From: Mycobacterium sp. 236(2023)
GTDB lineage: Bacteria > Actinomycetota > Actinomycetes > Mycobacteriales > Mycobacteriaceae
Length of the DNA: 64,000 bases
Reading direction: 5' to 3'
NCBI RefSeq assembly: GCF_029623955.1
Contig: NZ_JARSBP010000010.1
Location: forward strand, 1 to 64,000
Part shown: piece after piece, positions 1 through 8,465 of the stretch
Layout of the letters: each line of letters begins with the position of its first letter
How positions within the stretch are numbered: the stretch's first letter is position 1
Program-made: the position numbers and the translations under genes
Notes under the pieces: model-generated
Seen by the model: the letters and a program-made list of their open reading frames with translations, nothing else
What the model was told of the DNA's origin: nothing
The model's database searches: none

Positions 1-255
1 AAAAGACACCAAAACTGGCATCCAAAAAAACACGTCGCGCCCCCAAACGGGAAAATGCGGACACGACAAAAAACAACAAACAAAAACCACCAAACACACT
101 ATTGAGTTCTCAAACAACACACCCAGCACGACCGCGCAAAAATCCCTCGGCTAAAAGCCGTGGTCTCTAGTGCGGACAGTTGAGGACACCCACCGAAGTG
201 GACTTCCCTCTGGAGGCCGCCGCGCTCTCCGGGTTTTGGCCCGTGTCGCGGCGAC
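1..255 (-). other. rRNA operon 5' leader (16S gene beyond left edge)
   Basis: Read on the minus strand, this stretch runs from a predicted start near 255 to the window edge. It has the features of a mycobacterial pre-16S leader: a short hairpin, a boxA-like element, then T-rich DNA. The 16S rRNA gene itself is not in the window. Its place downstream of tyrS is the known site of the rrnB operon in rapidly growing mycobacteria, which is the main evidence for that lineage. No convincing coding sequence lies here. From 291 to 440, between this promoter and the tyrS stop, I see nothing else. Confidence 0.8.
102..160 (-). promoter_or_regulatory. boxA-type antitermination element and upstream hairpin
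   Basis: The minus strand of 102-117 reads TTGTTTGAGAACTCAA, the boxA-like motif typical of mycobacterial rrn leaders. Upstream of it in transcription, 148-160 forms a small perfect hairpin (CGGCT, AAA, AGCCG), in the position of boxB. Together they would load Nus factors for rRNA antitermination. Confidence 0.7.
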
Positions 256-261
256 TTCGAT

Positions 262-290
262 AAGTTACGTCAGGGATAACGCTGAGTCAA
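262..290 (-). promoter_or_regulatory. rrn promoter (-35 TTGACT, -10 TAACTT)
   Basis: On the minus strand TTGACT (290-285) is followed after 17 bases by TAACTT (267-262), a good match to the mycobacterial SigA pattern TTGACN and TANNNT. The predicted start is near 255. It faces the rRNA leader and lies about 150 bases beyond the tyrS stop. Confidence 0.7.
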
Positions 291-440
291 ATTGCCTGGT
301 AGATCGCGTTTCTCGGTGCGATCCGGGCGAGCGCACCGTCAGGTACGTCGACGCGTCAAAGCATCCAACGCCTCGATCATCGGGTTTGTTCCCGCCCCCG
401 ACAACAGCGTCTGACCAGAGCGATCAGCTGCTGCACTCGA

Positions 441-1721
441 TCAAACGCGCTCCACCCCGGCGATATTCCTCTTGCCCCGCCGCAGCACCAGCCACTTGCC
501 GTGAAGGAAGTCGGCCGTCTGCGGAACCCAGTCTTCTGTGGTGATCTTCACGTTGTTGACGTACGCGCCACCTTCGGACACTGTCCGCCGGGCAGCGCCC
601 CTACTCGGCGCCAGACCCCCTGCAACCAGCAGATCGACGATGGAATCAGGGCCTCCGGGCTGCAGTTGTGCCACCGACGCCTCCCTGAGCGCCGCGGCCA
701 GCGTCGGCTCGTCCAGTTCGCGGAGTTCACCTCGGCCGAACAACGCCTGGCTGGCGTGCTCGACCGACGCGGTCGCCTGCTCTCCGTGGACGAGGTTCGT
801 CAGTTCGCGGGCGAGGCGCCGCTGGCCGGCCCGCTCATGCGGGCGCTCGGCTGTGGCCTGTTCCAGTTCGGCAAGTTCGTCGGCCGACAAGAAGGTGAAC
901 CACCGTAGATATGGGACGACGTCGGCGTCGGCGGTGTTGACGAAGTACTGATACCAGGCATACGGGCTGGTCATCTCCGGGTCCAGCCAGAGGCTGCCTC
1001 CGCCGGTCGACTTGCCGAACTTCTTGCCCTCGGAATCGGTGACCAGAGGGGTGGTCAGTGCGTGCGCCGTCGCACCTGCCTTCTGCCGGACCAGCCGCAC
1101 ACCGGCGATGATGTTGCCCCACTGGTCGGAGCCGCCGATCTGCAGTGTGCAGCCGTAACGCTCGTTGAGCTCGACGAAGTCGTTGGCCTGCAACAGCATG
1201 TAGCTGAACTCGGTGTAGGAGATGCCCTCCCCTTCGAGGCGGCGACGCACGGTGTCACGGTCGAGCATCACATTCACCGAGAAGTACTTGCCGACGTCGC
1301 GCAGGAACTCGATGGCCGACAACTCCCCTGTCCAGGACAGGTTGTTGGCGACGACGGCGCCCGTCGGTGAGTCGTCGAACTCGACGAAGCGTTCAAGCTG
1401 CCCTCGGATCCGGTCTGCCCAGTCCGCGACAGTATCGGCGGTGTTGAGTGTGCGTTCGCCGACGTCCCGGGGGTCGCCGATCATGCCGGTCGCTCCCCCT
1501 GCGAGCACGATCGGACGGTGGCCGGCCTGTTGGAAGCGGCGCAGGGTCAGAAGCGGGATCAGGTGGCCGGCGTGCAGGCTCGGTGCTGTCGGATCGAAGC
1601 CCGAATAGATGGTCACCGGCCCGTTCGACAGTGATTCGGCCAGTGCTTCGCGGTCGGTGGACTGTGCGATCAGCCCACGCCATTCCAACTCTTCGAGGAT
1701 CGAGCTGCCCATGACGGTCAC
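441..1721 (-). CDS. tyrS: Tyrosyl-tRNA synthetase
   Basis: Class I aminoacyl-tRNA synthetase that charges tRNA-Tyr with tyrosine in the cytoplasm. The 426-residue product has the HIGH-type motif HAGH at 50-53, the KMSKS-type motif KFGKS at 234-238, and a C-terminal S4 RNA-binding domain from about 355. Length and sequence fit actinobacterial TyrS. The GTG at 1721 is chosen because GGAAAG lies about ten bases upstream; the in-frame ATG at 1712 is an alternative. It starts 18 bases after the mpg stop, so the two probably share a transcript, and it is followed by the rRNA operon promoter. Confidence 0.97.
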   Translation of the reverse strand: MTVMGSSILEELEWRGLIAQSTDREALAESLSNGPVTIYSGFDPTAPSLHAGHLIPLLTLRRFQQAGHRPIVLAGGATGMIGDPRDVGERTLNTADTVADWADRIRGQLERFVEFDDSPTGAVVANNLSWTGELSAIEFLRDVGKYFSVNVMLDRDTVRRRLEGEGISYTEFSYMLLQANDFVELNERYGCTLQIGGSDQWGNIIAGVRLVRQKAGATAHALTTPLVTDSEGKKFGKSTGGGSLWLDPEMTSPYAWYQYFVNTADADVVPYLRWFTFLSADELAELEQATAERPHERAGQRRLARELTNLVHGEQATASVEHASQALFGRGELRELDEPTLAAALREASVAQLQPGGPDSIVDLLVAGGLAPSRGAARRTVSEGGAYVNNVKITTEDWVPQTADFLHGKWLVLRRGKRNIAGVERV

Positions 1722-1739
1722 TGTGAAGATCTTTCCGTA

Positions 1740-2360
1740 CTAGTCGCTGTCGCCGGGACCGGGTGCCCGCGGGCTTCGCCGGTATGCGGACACCTCGGGA
1801 TGTCCGGGCAGCCACATCCGCCACGCGCGGTCGGCTGCCTTGCTGACACCAACGCGCGGGCCCGCGACCCCGACACGCGGTTCGCTCAGCGTGATTCTTA
1901 TCTCAGAACTGGGGTCGAAGAGGTCGATTCCGTTGTCGTCCATAGTGATTCCGAGAGCCGAGCACAGATTGCCCGGACCGCGCGCCAGCGCCGTTTCACA
2001 CACCGCAAGACCGCGGCGGGCCCACGCCTGCTCGAGTCCGGTCTCGATCACCGCCGCGCGCAGCAGGACCGCTGCGGCCTCACCATCGGTCGCGCACACG
2101 ACGTTCGCGCACACGTGGATGCCGTGGCTGCGGTAGGTGTACAGCGTACCGGGAGGGCCGAACATCACCGCGTTGCGCAGGCCGGGCCCGCGAAACGAAT
2201 GCGCGGCGGCGTCCGGCCACGGGCCGTCGGCTGGACCTCCATACGCCTCGACCTCGACAACCGAGGCGGTCACCCCGCGGCCCGCCAGCCTTGCCCCCAG
2301 CAGAACCCGCGCGGCCTCGAGCGGACCTATTCCCAGCTCAACTGCCGTCATCGTCGACAT
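1740..2360 (-). CDS. mpg: 3-methyladenine DNA glycosylase (AAG family)
   Basis: Excises alkylated purines such as 3-methyladenine to start base excision repair. The 206-residue protein has the AAG core: EVEAY near residues 36-40, with Glu38 and Tyr40 matching the catalytic Glu and intercalating Tyr region of human AAG, followed by AAHSFRG and an RSHGIHVCANVV stretch. Length is normal for the bacterial family. It is transcribed divergently from the ABC exporter across a gap of 50 bases and lies just upstream of tyrS, as in M. tuberculosis (Rv1688, from memory). Confidence 0.93.
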   Translation of the reverse strand: MSTMTAVELGIGPLEAARVLLGARLAGRGVTASVVEVEAYGGPADGPWPDAAAHSFRGPGLRNAVMFGPPGTLYTYRSHGIHVCANVVCATDGEAAAVLLRAAVIETGLEQAWARRGLAVCETALARGPGNLCSALGITMDDNGIDLFDPSSEIRITLSEPRVGVAGPRVGVSKAADRAWRMWLPGHPEVSAYRRSPRAPGPGDSD

Positions 2361-2373
2361 CCTACGGAGATCG

Positions 2374-2435
2374 TTGACACCGGCCCGCCGGCGAGCGCAT
2401 CATTCATCGCATGATGAATTCATCGCATGATGAAT
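2374..2435 (+). promoter_or_regulatory. ABC exporter promoter with two tandem palindromic operators
   Basis: TTGACA at 2374-2379 is followed after 18 bases by CATCAT (2398-2403), a plausible -10. Over the start codon lie two copies of ATTCATCGCATGATGAAT, at 2402-2419 and 2418-2435, overlapping by two bases. Each has perfect 7-base arms (ATTCATC and GATGAAT) around a 4-base centre. The predicted start near 2410 would make the transcript almost leaderless. The TetR encoded by the third gene of this operon is the obvious candidate to bind here. Confidence 0.6.
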
Positions 2436-3175
2436 TATTTCGCAGCAGCTCGCACGCCGCAGTAGACATCGAGAATCTGCGGGTGCGGCGGGGCGGTCAC
2501 GTCGCTGTCGACGACGTCACGGTGCAGATCGCCGCCGGCAGCATCACCGGCCTGCTCGGGCCGTCGGGTTGCGGAAAGACGACGTTGATGCGCAGCATCG
2601 TCGGTACTCAGATCGTCACCGGCGGCTCCGTCACCGTCCTCGGCAGCCCCGCGGGCTCCCCCACGCTGCGCCACCGGGTGGGTTACGTCACCCAGGACGC
2701 CACCGTGTACCGAGACCTGCGCGTCGTCGACAACGTGCGCTACTTCGCAGCTCTCTATGGCTCCGGAGCGGCCGACGTCGACGAAGCCATTGCCGCGGTG
2801 GGCCTCGATGACCATCGGAAGGCTTTGGCGGACAACCTCTCCGGTGGGCAGCGCACCCGCGTGTCGCTGGCGTGCGCGCTAGTCGCTCATCCTGACCTGC
2901 TCGTCCTCGACGAACCGACCGTCGGGCTCGACCCGGTGTTGCGCGCCGATCTGTGGGAGCGATTCGGCGAACTCGCCAAGGCCGGCACCACGCTGCTGGT
3001 GTCCAGCCATGTGATGGACGAGGCCGATCACTGCGACGACTTGGTGCTCATGCGCGACGGGAAGGTCCTCGCACATACGACGCCGAACCAGTTGAGAGAG
3101 GACACGGGATGTCAGTCACTGGAGGAAGCGTTTCTGTCCATCATCCGGCGCGGCACCGCAGTCCAAACCGCCTGA
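2411..3175 (+). CDS. ABC transporter ATP-binding protein
   Basis: ATPase subunit of an ABC-2 type exporter (Rv1687c-like). The 254-residue protein shows Walker A GPSGCGKTT at 50-58, the ABC signature LSGGQ at 143-147 and Walker B LLVLDE at 163-168. It works with the permease encoded next, whose start lies inside this gene's 3' end. The first codons overlap two palindromic operators. Either of two adjacent ATGs (2411 or 2414) may be used. Substrate is unknown; the TetR partner suggests efflux of a small toxic or lipid-like molecule. Confidence 0.92.
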   Translation: MMNSSHDELFRSSSHAAVDIENLRVRRGGHVAVDDVTVQIAAGSITGLLGPSGCGKTTLMRSIVGTQIVTGGSVTVLGSPAGSPTLRHRVGYVTQDATVYRDLRVVDNVRYFAALYGSGAADVDEAIAAVGLDDHRKALADNLSGGQRTRVSLACALVAHPDLLVLDEPTVGLDPVLRADLWERFGELAKAGTTLLVSSHVMDEADHCDDLVLMRDGKVLAHTTPNQLREDTGCQSLEEAFLSIIRRGTAVQTA

Positions 3176-3927
3176 ATCCCCGCGCGTACCTAGCCACGAC
3201 CGCACGGATCCTGCGCCAGCTCGGCGGTGATCACCGCAGCGTCGCGATGATCCTGGTGGCTCCCAGCCTCATCATCACGCTGCTGTACTTCATGTTTGAC
3301 GACATTCCCCAGCGGCCCGGCGCTCCGTCGCCGTTCAACAACGCCTGCCTGATCATGCTCGGCGTGTTCCCGCTGATCGTCATGTTCCTGATCACGTCGA
3401 TCACGATGCAGCGCGAGAGGGTGTCGGGAACGCTTGAGCGGATCCTGACCACGCCGCTGCGCCGATTCGACCTTCTGGCCGCCTACGGCACCGCGTTCTC
3501 CATCGCCGCGGCGGCCCAGGCCACCCTCGCGTGCGTCGTGTCGTTCTGGTTCCTCGGGCTCGACACCGCGGGCAATCCGGTATGGGTGTTCGCCATCGCG
3601 ATCATCAATGCCGTGCTCGGAGTCGGTCTGGGGCTGCTGTGCAGCGCCTTCGCACGCACCGAGTTCCAGGCTGTCCAGTTCATGCCGCTGGTCATCGCGC
3701 CTCAGTTGCTGCTCTGCGGCATCATCGTCCCCCGCGACCATCTTCCCGACTGGCTGCAATGGATCAGCAACGTCCTGCCCGCCAGCTACGCTCTGGAAGC
3801 ACTCCAGGAAGTCGGTGCGCACCCGGGACTCACCGCGGTCGCGGTGCGCGACATCGCGATCGTCGTCGGGTTCGCGGTACTGGCCCTGGGCCTTGCTGCG
3901 GCGACCCTACGGCGAAGGACACCCTAG
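3109..3927 (+). CDS. ABC-2 type transporter permease
   Basis: Membrane subunit of the exporter with the upstream ATPase. The 272-residue product has about six hydrophobic segments and the ABC-2 feature RERVSGTLERILTTPL between the second and third. The ATG at 3109 has a purine-rich GAGAGAGG upstream but overlaps the ATPase gene by 67 bases, so a later start is possible. The first about 35 residues are polar and unlike the rest, which leaves the N-terminus uncertain. Confidence 0.85.
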   Translation: MSVTGGSVSVHHPARHRSPNRLNPRAYLATTARILRQLGGDHRSVAMILVAPSLIITLLYFMFDDIPQRPGAPSPFNNACLIMLGVFPLIVMFLITSITMQRERVSGTLERILTTPLRRFDLLAAYGTAFSIAAAAQATLACVVSFWFLGLDTAGNPVWVFAIAIINAVLGVGLGLLCSAFARTEFQAVQFMPLVIAPQLLLCGIIVPRDHLPDWLQWISNVLPASYALEALQEVGAHPGLTAVAVRDIAIVVGFAVLALGLAAATLRRRTP

Positions 3928-3932
3928 ACAGA

Positions 3933-4559
3933 TTGACCACCACACCGGACCGCAAGCGCCCCGGCCGACCGCCCGGACCGTCGGACACCCGCGACCGGAT
4001 CCTCGCCTCCGCCCGGGAATTGTTCGCGCGCAACGGAATCGACAACACATCGATCCGTTCGATCGCGGCGGACGCAGGAGTGGACCCCGCGTTGGTGCAC
4101 CACTACTACGGCACCAAGACCCAATTGTTCGCTGCAGCCATCGATATCCCGATCGACCCGCTATCGATCATCGGGCCGCTGCGTGACGTCCCGGTCGATC
4201 AGATCGGCCACGTTCTACCGACATTGCTGTTGCCGTTGTGGGATTCCGAACTGGGCAAGGGCTTCATCGCGACCCTGCGTTCATTGCTCGGCGGCAGCAG
4301 CACCGACGTCTCGATGGTGCGCTCGTTCCTGCAAGAGGTGATCGTCGCCGAGGTCGGCAGCCGCGTCGACGACCCGCCCGGCAGCGGACGCATCCGGGTG
4401 CAATTCGTCGCGTCTCAGCTGGTGGGCATCGTCGTGGCTCGCTACATCCTCGAGCTCGAGCCGTTCAAATCACTGCCGGTGCAACAGGTGGCCGAGACAG
4501 TCGGCCCGAACCTTCAGCGATATCTGACGGGCGACCTGACCGGTCTGATTCAGGACTGA
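3933..4559 (+). CDS. TetR family transcriptional regulator
   Basis: Likely repressor of the ABC exporter operon. The roughly 208-residue protein has an N-terminal TetR helix-turn-helix: TRDRILASARELFARNGID, then SIRSIAADAGVDPALVHHYY, followed by a helical ligand-binding domain. TTG at 3933 is the only reasonable start, five bases after the permease stop. Its probable operators are the tandem palindromes at 2402-2435, which would make it autoregulatory. It converges on the Trm112-like gene with a 10-base overlap of the 3' ends. Confidence 0.88.
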   Translation: MTTTPDRKRPGRPPGPSDTRDRILASARELFARNGIDNTSIRSIAADAGVDPALVHHYYGTKTQLFAAAIDIPIDPLSIIGPLRDVPVDQIGHVLPTLLLPLWDSELGKGFIATLRSLLGGSSTDVSMVRSFLQEVIVAEVGSRVDDPPGSGRIRVQFVASQLVGIVVARYILELEPFKSLPVQQVAETVGPNLQRYLTGDLTGLIQD

Positions 4560-4756
4560 TCCGCTGCGGCGACCAGCCGCTGATGTTCGGCATCGTCGAC
4601 AGTCACCGCCTCGTCGATCAGCAGCACCGGGATTCCCTCGTCGATCCGGTACTTACGCTTCAACCGCGGGTTGTACAGGGAGTCGTCGACGAACAGCAGC
4701 CGTCCGCGATCCTCGGGACAAACGAGGATGGCCAGCAGATTCTGATCCAGCGCCAT
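4550..4756 (-). CDS. Trm112-like small protein
   Basis: A 68-residue protein of the Trm112/UPF0434 family: a Leu-Leu-x-Ile-Leu-Val-Cys-Pro start, then RKYRIDEGIPVLLIDEA. Eukaryotic Trm112 activates methyltransferases; the role of the bacterial form is uncertain. Only one cysteine (in VCPE) is present, so the zinc site of classical members is not kept. ATG at 4756 lies five bases after the stop of the secreted-protein gene, so it is probably the last gene of that operon. It resembles Rv1684 of M. tuberculosis in position. Confidence 0.8.
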   Translation of the reverse strand: MALDQNLLAILVCPEDRGRLLFVDDSLYNPRLKRKYRIDEGIPVLLIDEAVTVDDAEHQRLVAAADQS

Positions 4757-4760
4757 CCGG

Positions 4761-5294
4761 TCAGCGACCGGGCATCGGGAAGATCGTGTCGCCGTCCTGC
4801 TGCATCGGGCTACCGGGGCCCCAGCTCGGACCGCCCATGCCCCCGCCGGGGGTGAAAGGTGCTGCGACCGGCGGCGCGCCGCCACCCGTCGGCGCCTGGT
4901 TGGCACCCTGGGCCATCACCTTGCGTTGGTACACAAGGGTGGCATTCAGCGCGTCGATCAGCGGCTTCTGGTTCGGCCGATCATTGAGGGCAGCGGCCAG
5001 CGCCTGCGTGTTGCCGAATGACGGCCGGATGCCGCGGGCGCGAAGCGTCATGACCTGCTCGATCAGCTTCGACACCTGACCGCCGCCGCTGCCCGTCTGA
5101 TATTCGTTGGAGATCATCGCAAGGACCTGATCGGGAGAGATCCGGGGAGCCGGTGGCTCGGGAGCCTGCGTCGTGGGCTGCGCCGAAGCGGCCGGAGCGA
5201 CGGTGATCAGCCCGAAGGCGAGAGCGGCACCCAGGAGCGCGCCCCCAGCCACACGGGGCAACGACATACCGTTGGTGCTGTTCTGCGACGTCAT
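4761..5294 (-). CDS. Secreted Pro/Gly/Gln-rich protein, unknown function
   Basis: A 177-residue protein with a clear Sec signal peptide: a positively charged start, a hydrophobic run at about 15-35 and cleavage after a PAASA motif. The mature part has a helical stretch (about 60-125) and a low-complexity C-terminal tail rich in Gly, Pro and Gln. The ATG at 5294 has a strong GGAGG site a few bases upstream, which favours it over upstream codons. It lies between the lipase/synthetase gene and the Trm112-like gene on the same strand. I do not recognise the family. Confidence 0.8.
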   Translation of the reverse strand: MTSQNSTNGMSLPRVAGGALLGAALAFGLITVAPAASAQPTTQAPEPPAPRISPDQVLAMISNEYQTGSGGGQVSKLIEQVMTLRARGIRPSFGNTQALAAALNDRPNQKPLIDALNATLVYQRKVMAQGANQAPTGGGAPPVAAPFTPGGGMGGPSWGPGSPMQQDGDTIFPMPGR

Positions 5295-5359
5295 CTCATC
5301 CTCCAGTGCGATTGGGACGGTCGACCCGGCGAGCGTAACAGTGTGCCGCGCAACGGGCA

Positions 5360-8329
5360 TCACTGCTGACTGCCCACGATCTCGCTGCGCACCGCTACGG
5401 TCAAACGCTTGTACCGATGGGTATCGGGGTCGAGGTACCAGGCGTTACGCGCCGGCTTGGGCACTCCCTGCTCCTGCAGCGGGCCGGCCAGCGGCCGGAA
5501 CGTCGCGGTCAGCGTCATGTCGGTGACCACGTGGACGATGTCCGGTGATTTCCCGACGGGGAGGTCGGCGAGCGCCTCGGACAGATCCGCCGAGGGCACA
5601 CTGCCGCCGGGCCGCAACGCCAGCGCCGTGACGGCCAGGGTCTGCCCGTCGGATTCGACCCCGTAGGTGACCGCCATGTCGACGGCGCCCAACCTGCCCA
5701 CGGCGTCGTTGACGGTCGCCGCGAACACCATTCCGCGCGCGGTGTGGATGACGGCGTCGCGGTTGTCGACCAGCCAGTAGTCGCCGTCCTCGTCGCGGCG
5801 GAACAGGTACTCGGTGGACACCCAGGTGTCGGCCGGGGCGAAGACGCCCCGCTTGACCGACGCGAGCGGATCGATCGGTCCGCGCGGATGGGCGAGCAGC
5901 ACACCGACTTCGCCGACCTCGGCGCGTCGGACGAACCCGCGGTCGTCTTCGAGGATCAGATTGTCCACCGGGTCGTACGCGGCCAGCGCGATTTCCCCGC
6001 CGCCGGGCAGCGGCCGGCCCTTACTGCCGATCTTGGCGCCCTTGACGTTGGCGAGCACGGCCTGACCGTCGGTGGTCGCGAAGAACTCGACGACGTTGGC
6101 GGGCGCGAACACGTCGATGACGCGCTCCCACAGCCCGGCGGGCATCCCCGACCCGATGAACAGCCGAACCGGGTGACTGCCGTTGATGGAGAACGCCGGA
6201 TCGTCGATGACCTCACGCAACATGGCCCAGGTGTAGGACACGACGGTGACGCCGTATTGCCGGATCTCCTGGACGAAGCGGTCTGGACGCAGCCCGCGCG
6301 AGAGCGCGATGCGTGCGCCGCCGACCACGGCGCCCCCCAGGCTGACGAGAAGACCGGACTGGTGGTGCAGCGGTGTCAGGCAGTACACGGTGTCGCTGCG
6401 ACTGAGGTTGGCCGCCGACGCGGTCCCGAACGCCGACAGCGCCCACCGGTAGTTGGTGATCTGGCGGGCGACGACTTCGCCGCTGATCGTGGAGAACCCG
6501 ATGAAGGCGAGGTCGCGGGCCAGGCCCGGGTTCGGCCGGTACCAGCCGGGCAGTTCGACGCGGTCGGGATCGATCTTCTCCATGTCAACCACGTCGGCGT
6601 CCTGATCCAGGTGCAGGTCGCGCGATTCGCCACCGCCGAGCACCAGCACCCGGGTGTTCAGCTTGCGGGCCACGTCGAGGTTGCTCGGATCAGTGATGAT
6701 CTCGGTCACGGCACCGAGCCGGGCCGCTTCGGCCAGATCGGCGTCCGGGGGCATCAGCACGGCGACGGCACCGAGCCGCGACAGCGCCGCGATGGCGACG
6801 AGCGCGCTGGGGCGGGTCTCCATCAGAATGCCGATGCGCGCGCCCTGCCGGACGCCGACGTCGATCAGGCCCCGCACCACGTTGTTGATGCGGCGGTCGA
6901 CTGCCTCGTAGGTGTGCACCCGTCCGTCGAAGAGCAGCGCCTCACCGTGCGGCATGTCCCGTGCCTGCTCGGACATGATGCGGCCCAACGAGATCCGGGT
7001 GTGGTCGTTGACCTGGCCGAGGCGGGCGAGGCGGGGCAGTGTGCGGGCGGTCTCGACGGCCAGGGTGCGCGCCGACCTGTTGGCGACGACGAACGCATCG
7101 GCAGCGGACCTGACGAGGCTCAGCGCCATCTCGGTGGCCGCGGCGGTGCTGTGCGCGACCCGCGATGCGAGGGTGACCCCGCTTTCCGAGGCTTCGGAGG
7201 GCTGCAGCGGCATCGGGGTGACGCCCTCGGGCATCGCTCCCCCTTCGTCGAGCCAGCGGACCCACTCGGCGACCGCCGGCCACGTCTGGGTGGCCGCCTT
7301 CGAACCGACCACAAGGCCGAAATGCCCTGCGCGAATGAGAAATTCATAGACATCGGACTGCGGGGCCGCCCGCTTGATGCCGCGCACCGATGCGGGCTGC
7401 CCGATGTCGTCGACCTCGCCGATGACGGCGAGTACCGGGCAGTCGATGTCGGAGAGCGTGACGAGGTCTCCGTGGATCGAGAAGCCGCCGGTCATCATCC
7501 GATTGTGCGCGATGAACTGCTTGAGCAACTCGGCGACCGCGGGCCCCGACCATGCGATCCAGCCTTCGTTCGCCAGGAATCGGCGCTGCTGCTCTCGCGG
7601 CAGCAGCGCCTCCCGGTCGTGCAGTTGACGCAGGAAATCCACCCGCGACTGCGCGGTCTTGATCGGGTCGAGCATCTGAAAACCGGTGCGCGCCAACCAA
7701 CCCGGAATGTCGATCCGGCTGAATACGTGGTCGGCCATGAAGTCCGCGGCGATCGGCGCCAAGCTCGCCGGCAGGTTCATCGGCAAGGCGGCCAGCGTAT
7801 CGACGGGAGAGCCGAAGCCCACGATGCTCGCCAGATCCTTGGAGCGCCGGTACGCGGCTGCCTGGTAAGCGAACATGCCGCCCTGCGAGTAGCCGGCAAG
7901 ATGCACGTCGCGCCCCGTCACGGTCTTGACGGTGTCGATGGCCTCGCTCAGCGCCACCACGTGGTCGGCGAGGTTGCGCTGCATCCCGCCCTCGATCTTG
8001 TCGGGTGAACCGAAGTCGATCACCCAGGGATCGATTCCCGCCTTGTGCAGGATGCCGACGGCACCCTCGTCGCGGGTCACGTCCCACATGTCGGCCGACA
8101 TCATCATCGGGTGCACCATCAGTACCGGCGGGCCGGCGGGCTTGGCGCCCGGCCGGGTGTCGGGCGGGAAGTAGCGCCGCAGCCGATACATGGGGACGCT
8201 CTCGATGATCTGGAAGGGTGACGGCACCGCGCCGGTCTCCAGTCCTCCGTAGCGCAGGACCTCCAGGCCGTTCTGGGCGGTGGCGACCAGCCGCCCCACG
8301 GGCCCGGTGATCGCCGACAGGTCCACCAC
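5360..8329 (-). CDS. Fused alpha/beta-hydrolase (lipase) and acyl-CoA synthetase-like protein
   Basis: About 989 residues, like Rv1683 of M. tuberculosis, which has been linked to lipid droplets and triacylglycerol turnover. Residues 1 to about 370 form an alpha/beta hydrolase of PhaC type with the nucleophile motif GYSQGG (Ser148) and a late AGHFG histidine. From about 430 an AMP-binding (FadD-like) domain follows. Its usual ATP-binding loop (TSGTTGxPK) is replaced by FSTISGEVVARQ, so ligase activity is doubtful. The start is set at GTG 8329, which has GGGGAG upstream; an ATG at 8410 would add 27 Arg-rich residues. Downstream gene: the secreted protein. Confidence 0.88.
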   Translation of the reverse strand: MVDLSAITGPVGRLVATAQNGLEVLRYGGLETGAVPSPFQIIESVPMYRLRRYFPPDTRPGAKPAGPPVLMVHPMMMSADMWDVTRDEGAVGILHKAGIDPWVIDFGSPDKIEGGMQRNLADHVVALSEAIDTVKTVTGRDVHLAGYSQGGMFAYQAAAYRRSKDLASIVGFGSPVDTLAALPMNLPASLAPIAADFMADHVFSRIDIPGWLARTGFQMLDPIKTAQSRVDFLRQLHDREALLPREQQRRFLANEGWIAWSGPAVAELLKQFIAHNRMMTGGFSIHGDLVTLSDIDCPVLAVIGEVDDIGQPASVRGIKRAAPQSDVYEFLIRAGHFGLVVGSKAATQTWPAVAEWVRWLDEGGAMPEGVTPMPLQPSEASESGVTLASRVAHSTAAATEMALSLVRSAADAFVVANRSARTLAVETARTLPRLARLGQVNDHTRISLGRIMSEQARDMPHGEALLFDGRVHTYEAVDRRINNVVRGLIDVGVRQGARIGILMETRPSALVAIAALSRLGAVAVLMPPDADLAEAARLGAVTEIITDPSNLDVARKLNTRVLVLGGGESRDLHLDQDADVVDMEKIDPDRVELPGWYRPNPGLARDLAFIGFSTISGEVVARQITNYRWALSAFGTASAANLSRSDTVYCLTPLHHQSGLLVSLGGAVVGGARIALSRGLRPDRFVQEIRQYGVTVVSYTWAMLREVIDDPAFSINGSHPVRLFIGSGMPAGLWERVIDVFAPANVVEFFATTDGQAVLANVKGAKIGSKGRPLPGGGEIALAAYDPVDNLILEDDRGFVRRAEVGEVGVLLAHPRGPIDPLASVKRGVFAPADTWVSTEYLFRRDEDGDYWLVDNRDAVIHTARGMVFAATVNDAVGRLGAVDMAVTYGVESDGQTLAVTALALRPGGSVPSADLSEALADLPVGKSPDIVHVVTDMTLTATFRPLAGPLQEQGVPKPARNAWYLDPDTHRYKRLTVAVRSEIVGSQQ

Positions 8330-8450
8330 TGCGTGCTCCCCACTTTGCTGTCGAACTCGACTCCGCCGAGGAGCTGTCGAGCCCCGACTCCGTCGTGGCC
8401 ATGATGGCATAAGCGAGATTGCCTGTTTCTGGTAATCACCGCGCGCCCAC

Positions 8451-8456
8451 TAGTGT
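8451..8456 (+). promoter_or_regulatory. Candidate -10 (TAGTGT) for ABC-F gene
   Basis: TAGTGT fits TANNNT and lies ten bases ahead of the ATG at 8466, which would give a nearly leaderless transcript. No clear -35 was seen. It sits in the divergent gap to the lipase/synthetase gene. Confidence 0.35.
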
Positions 8457-8465
8457 CAGCGAGCG

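Noticed and set aside
354..359. TTGACG on the minus strand as a second rrn -35
   Set aside because: No -10 with TANNNT at 16-19 bases.
2427..2435. Later ATGs at 2427 and 2430 as start of the ABC ATPase
   Set aside because: Not in frame with the Walker A motif.
5744..8008. Long plus-strand frame (754 residues) opposite the lipase/synthetase gene
   Set aside because: Shadow of a well-supported minus-strand gene; composition is Arg/Asp/Gly-rich without domains.
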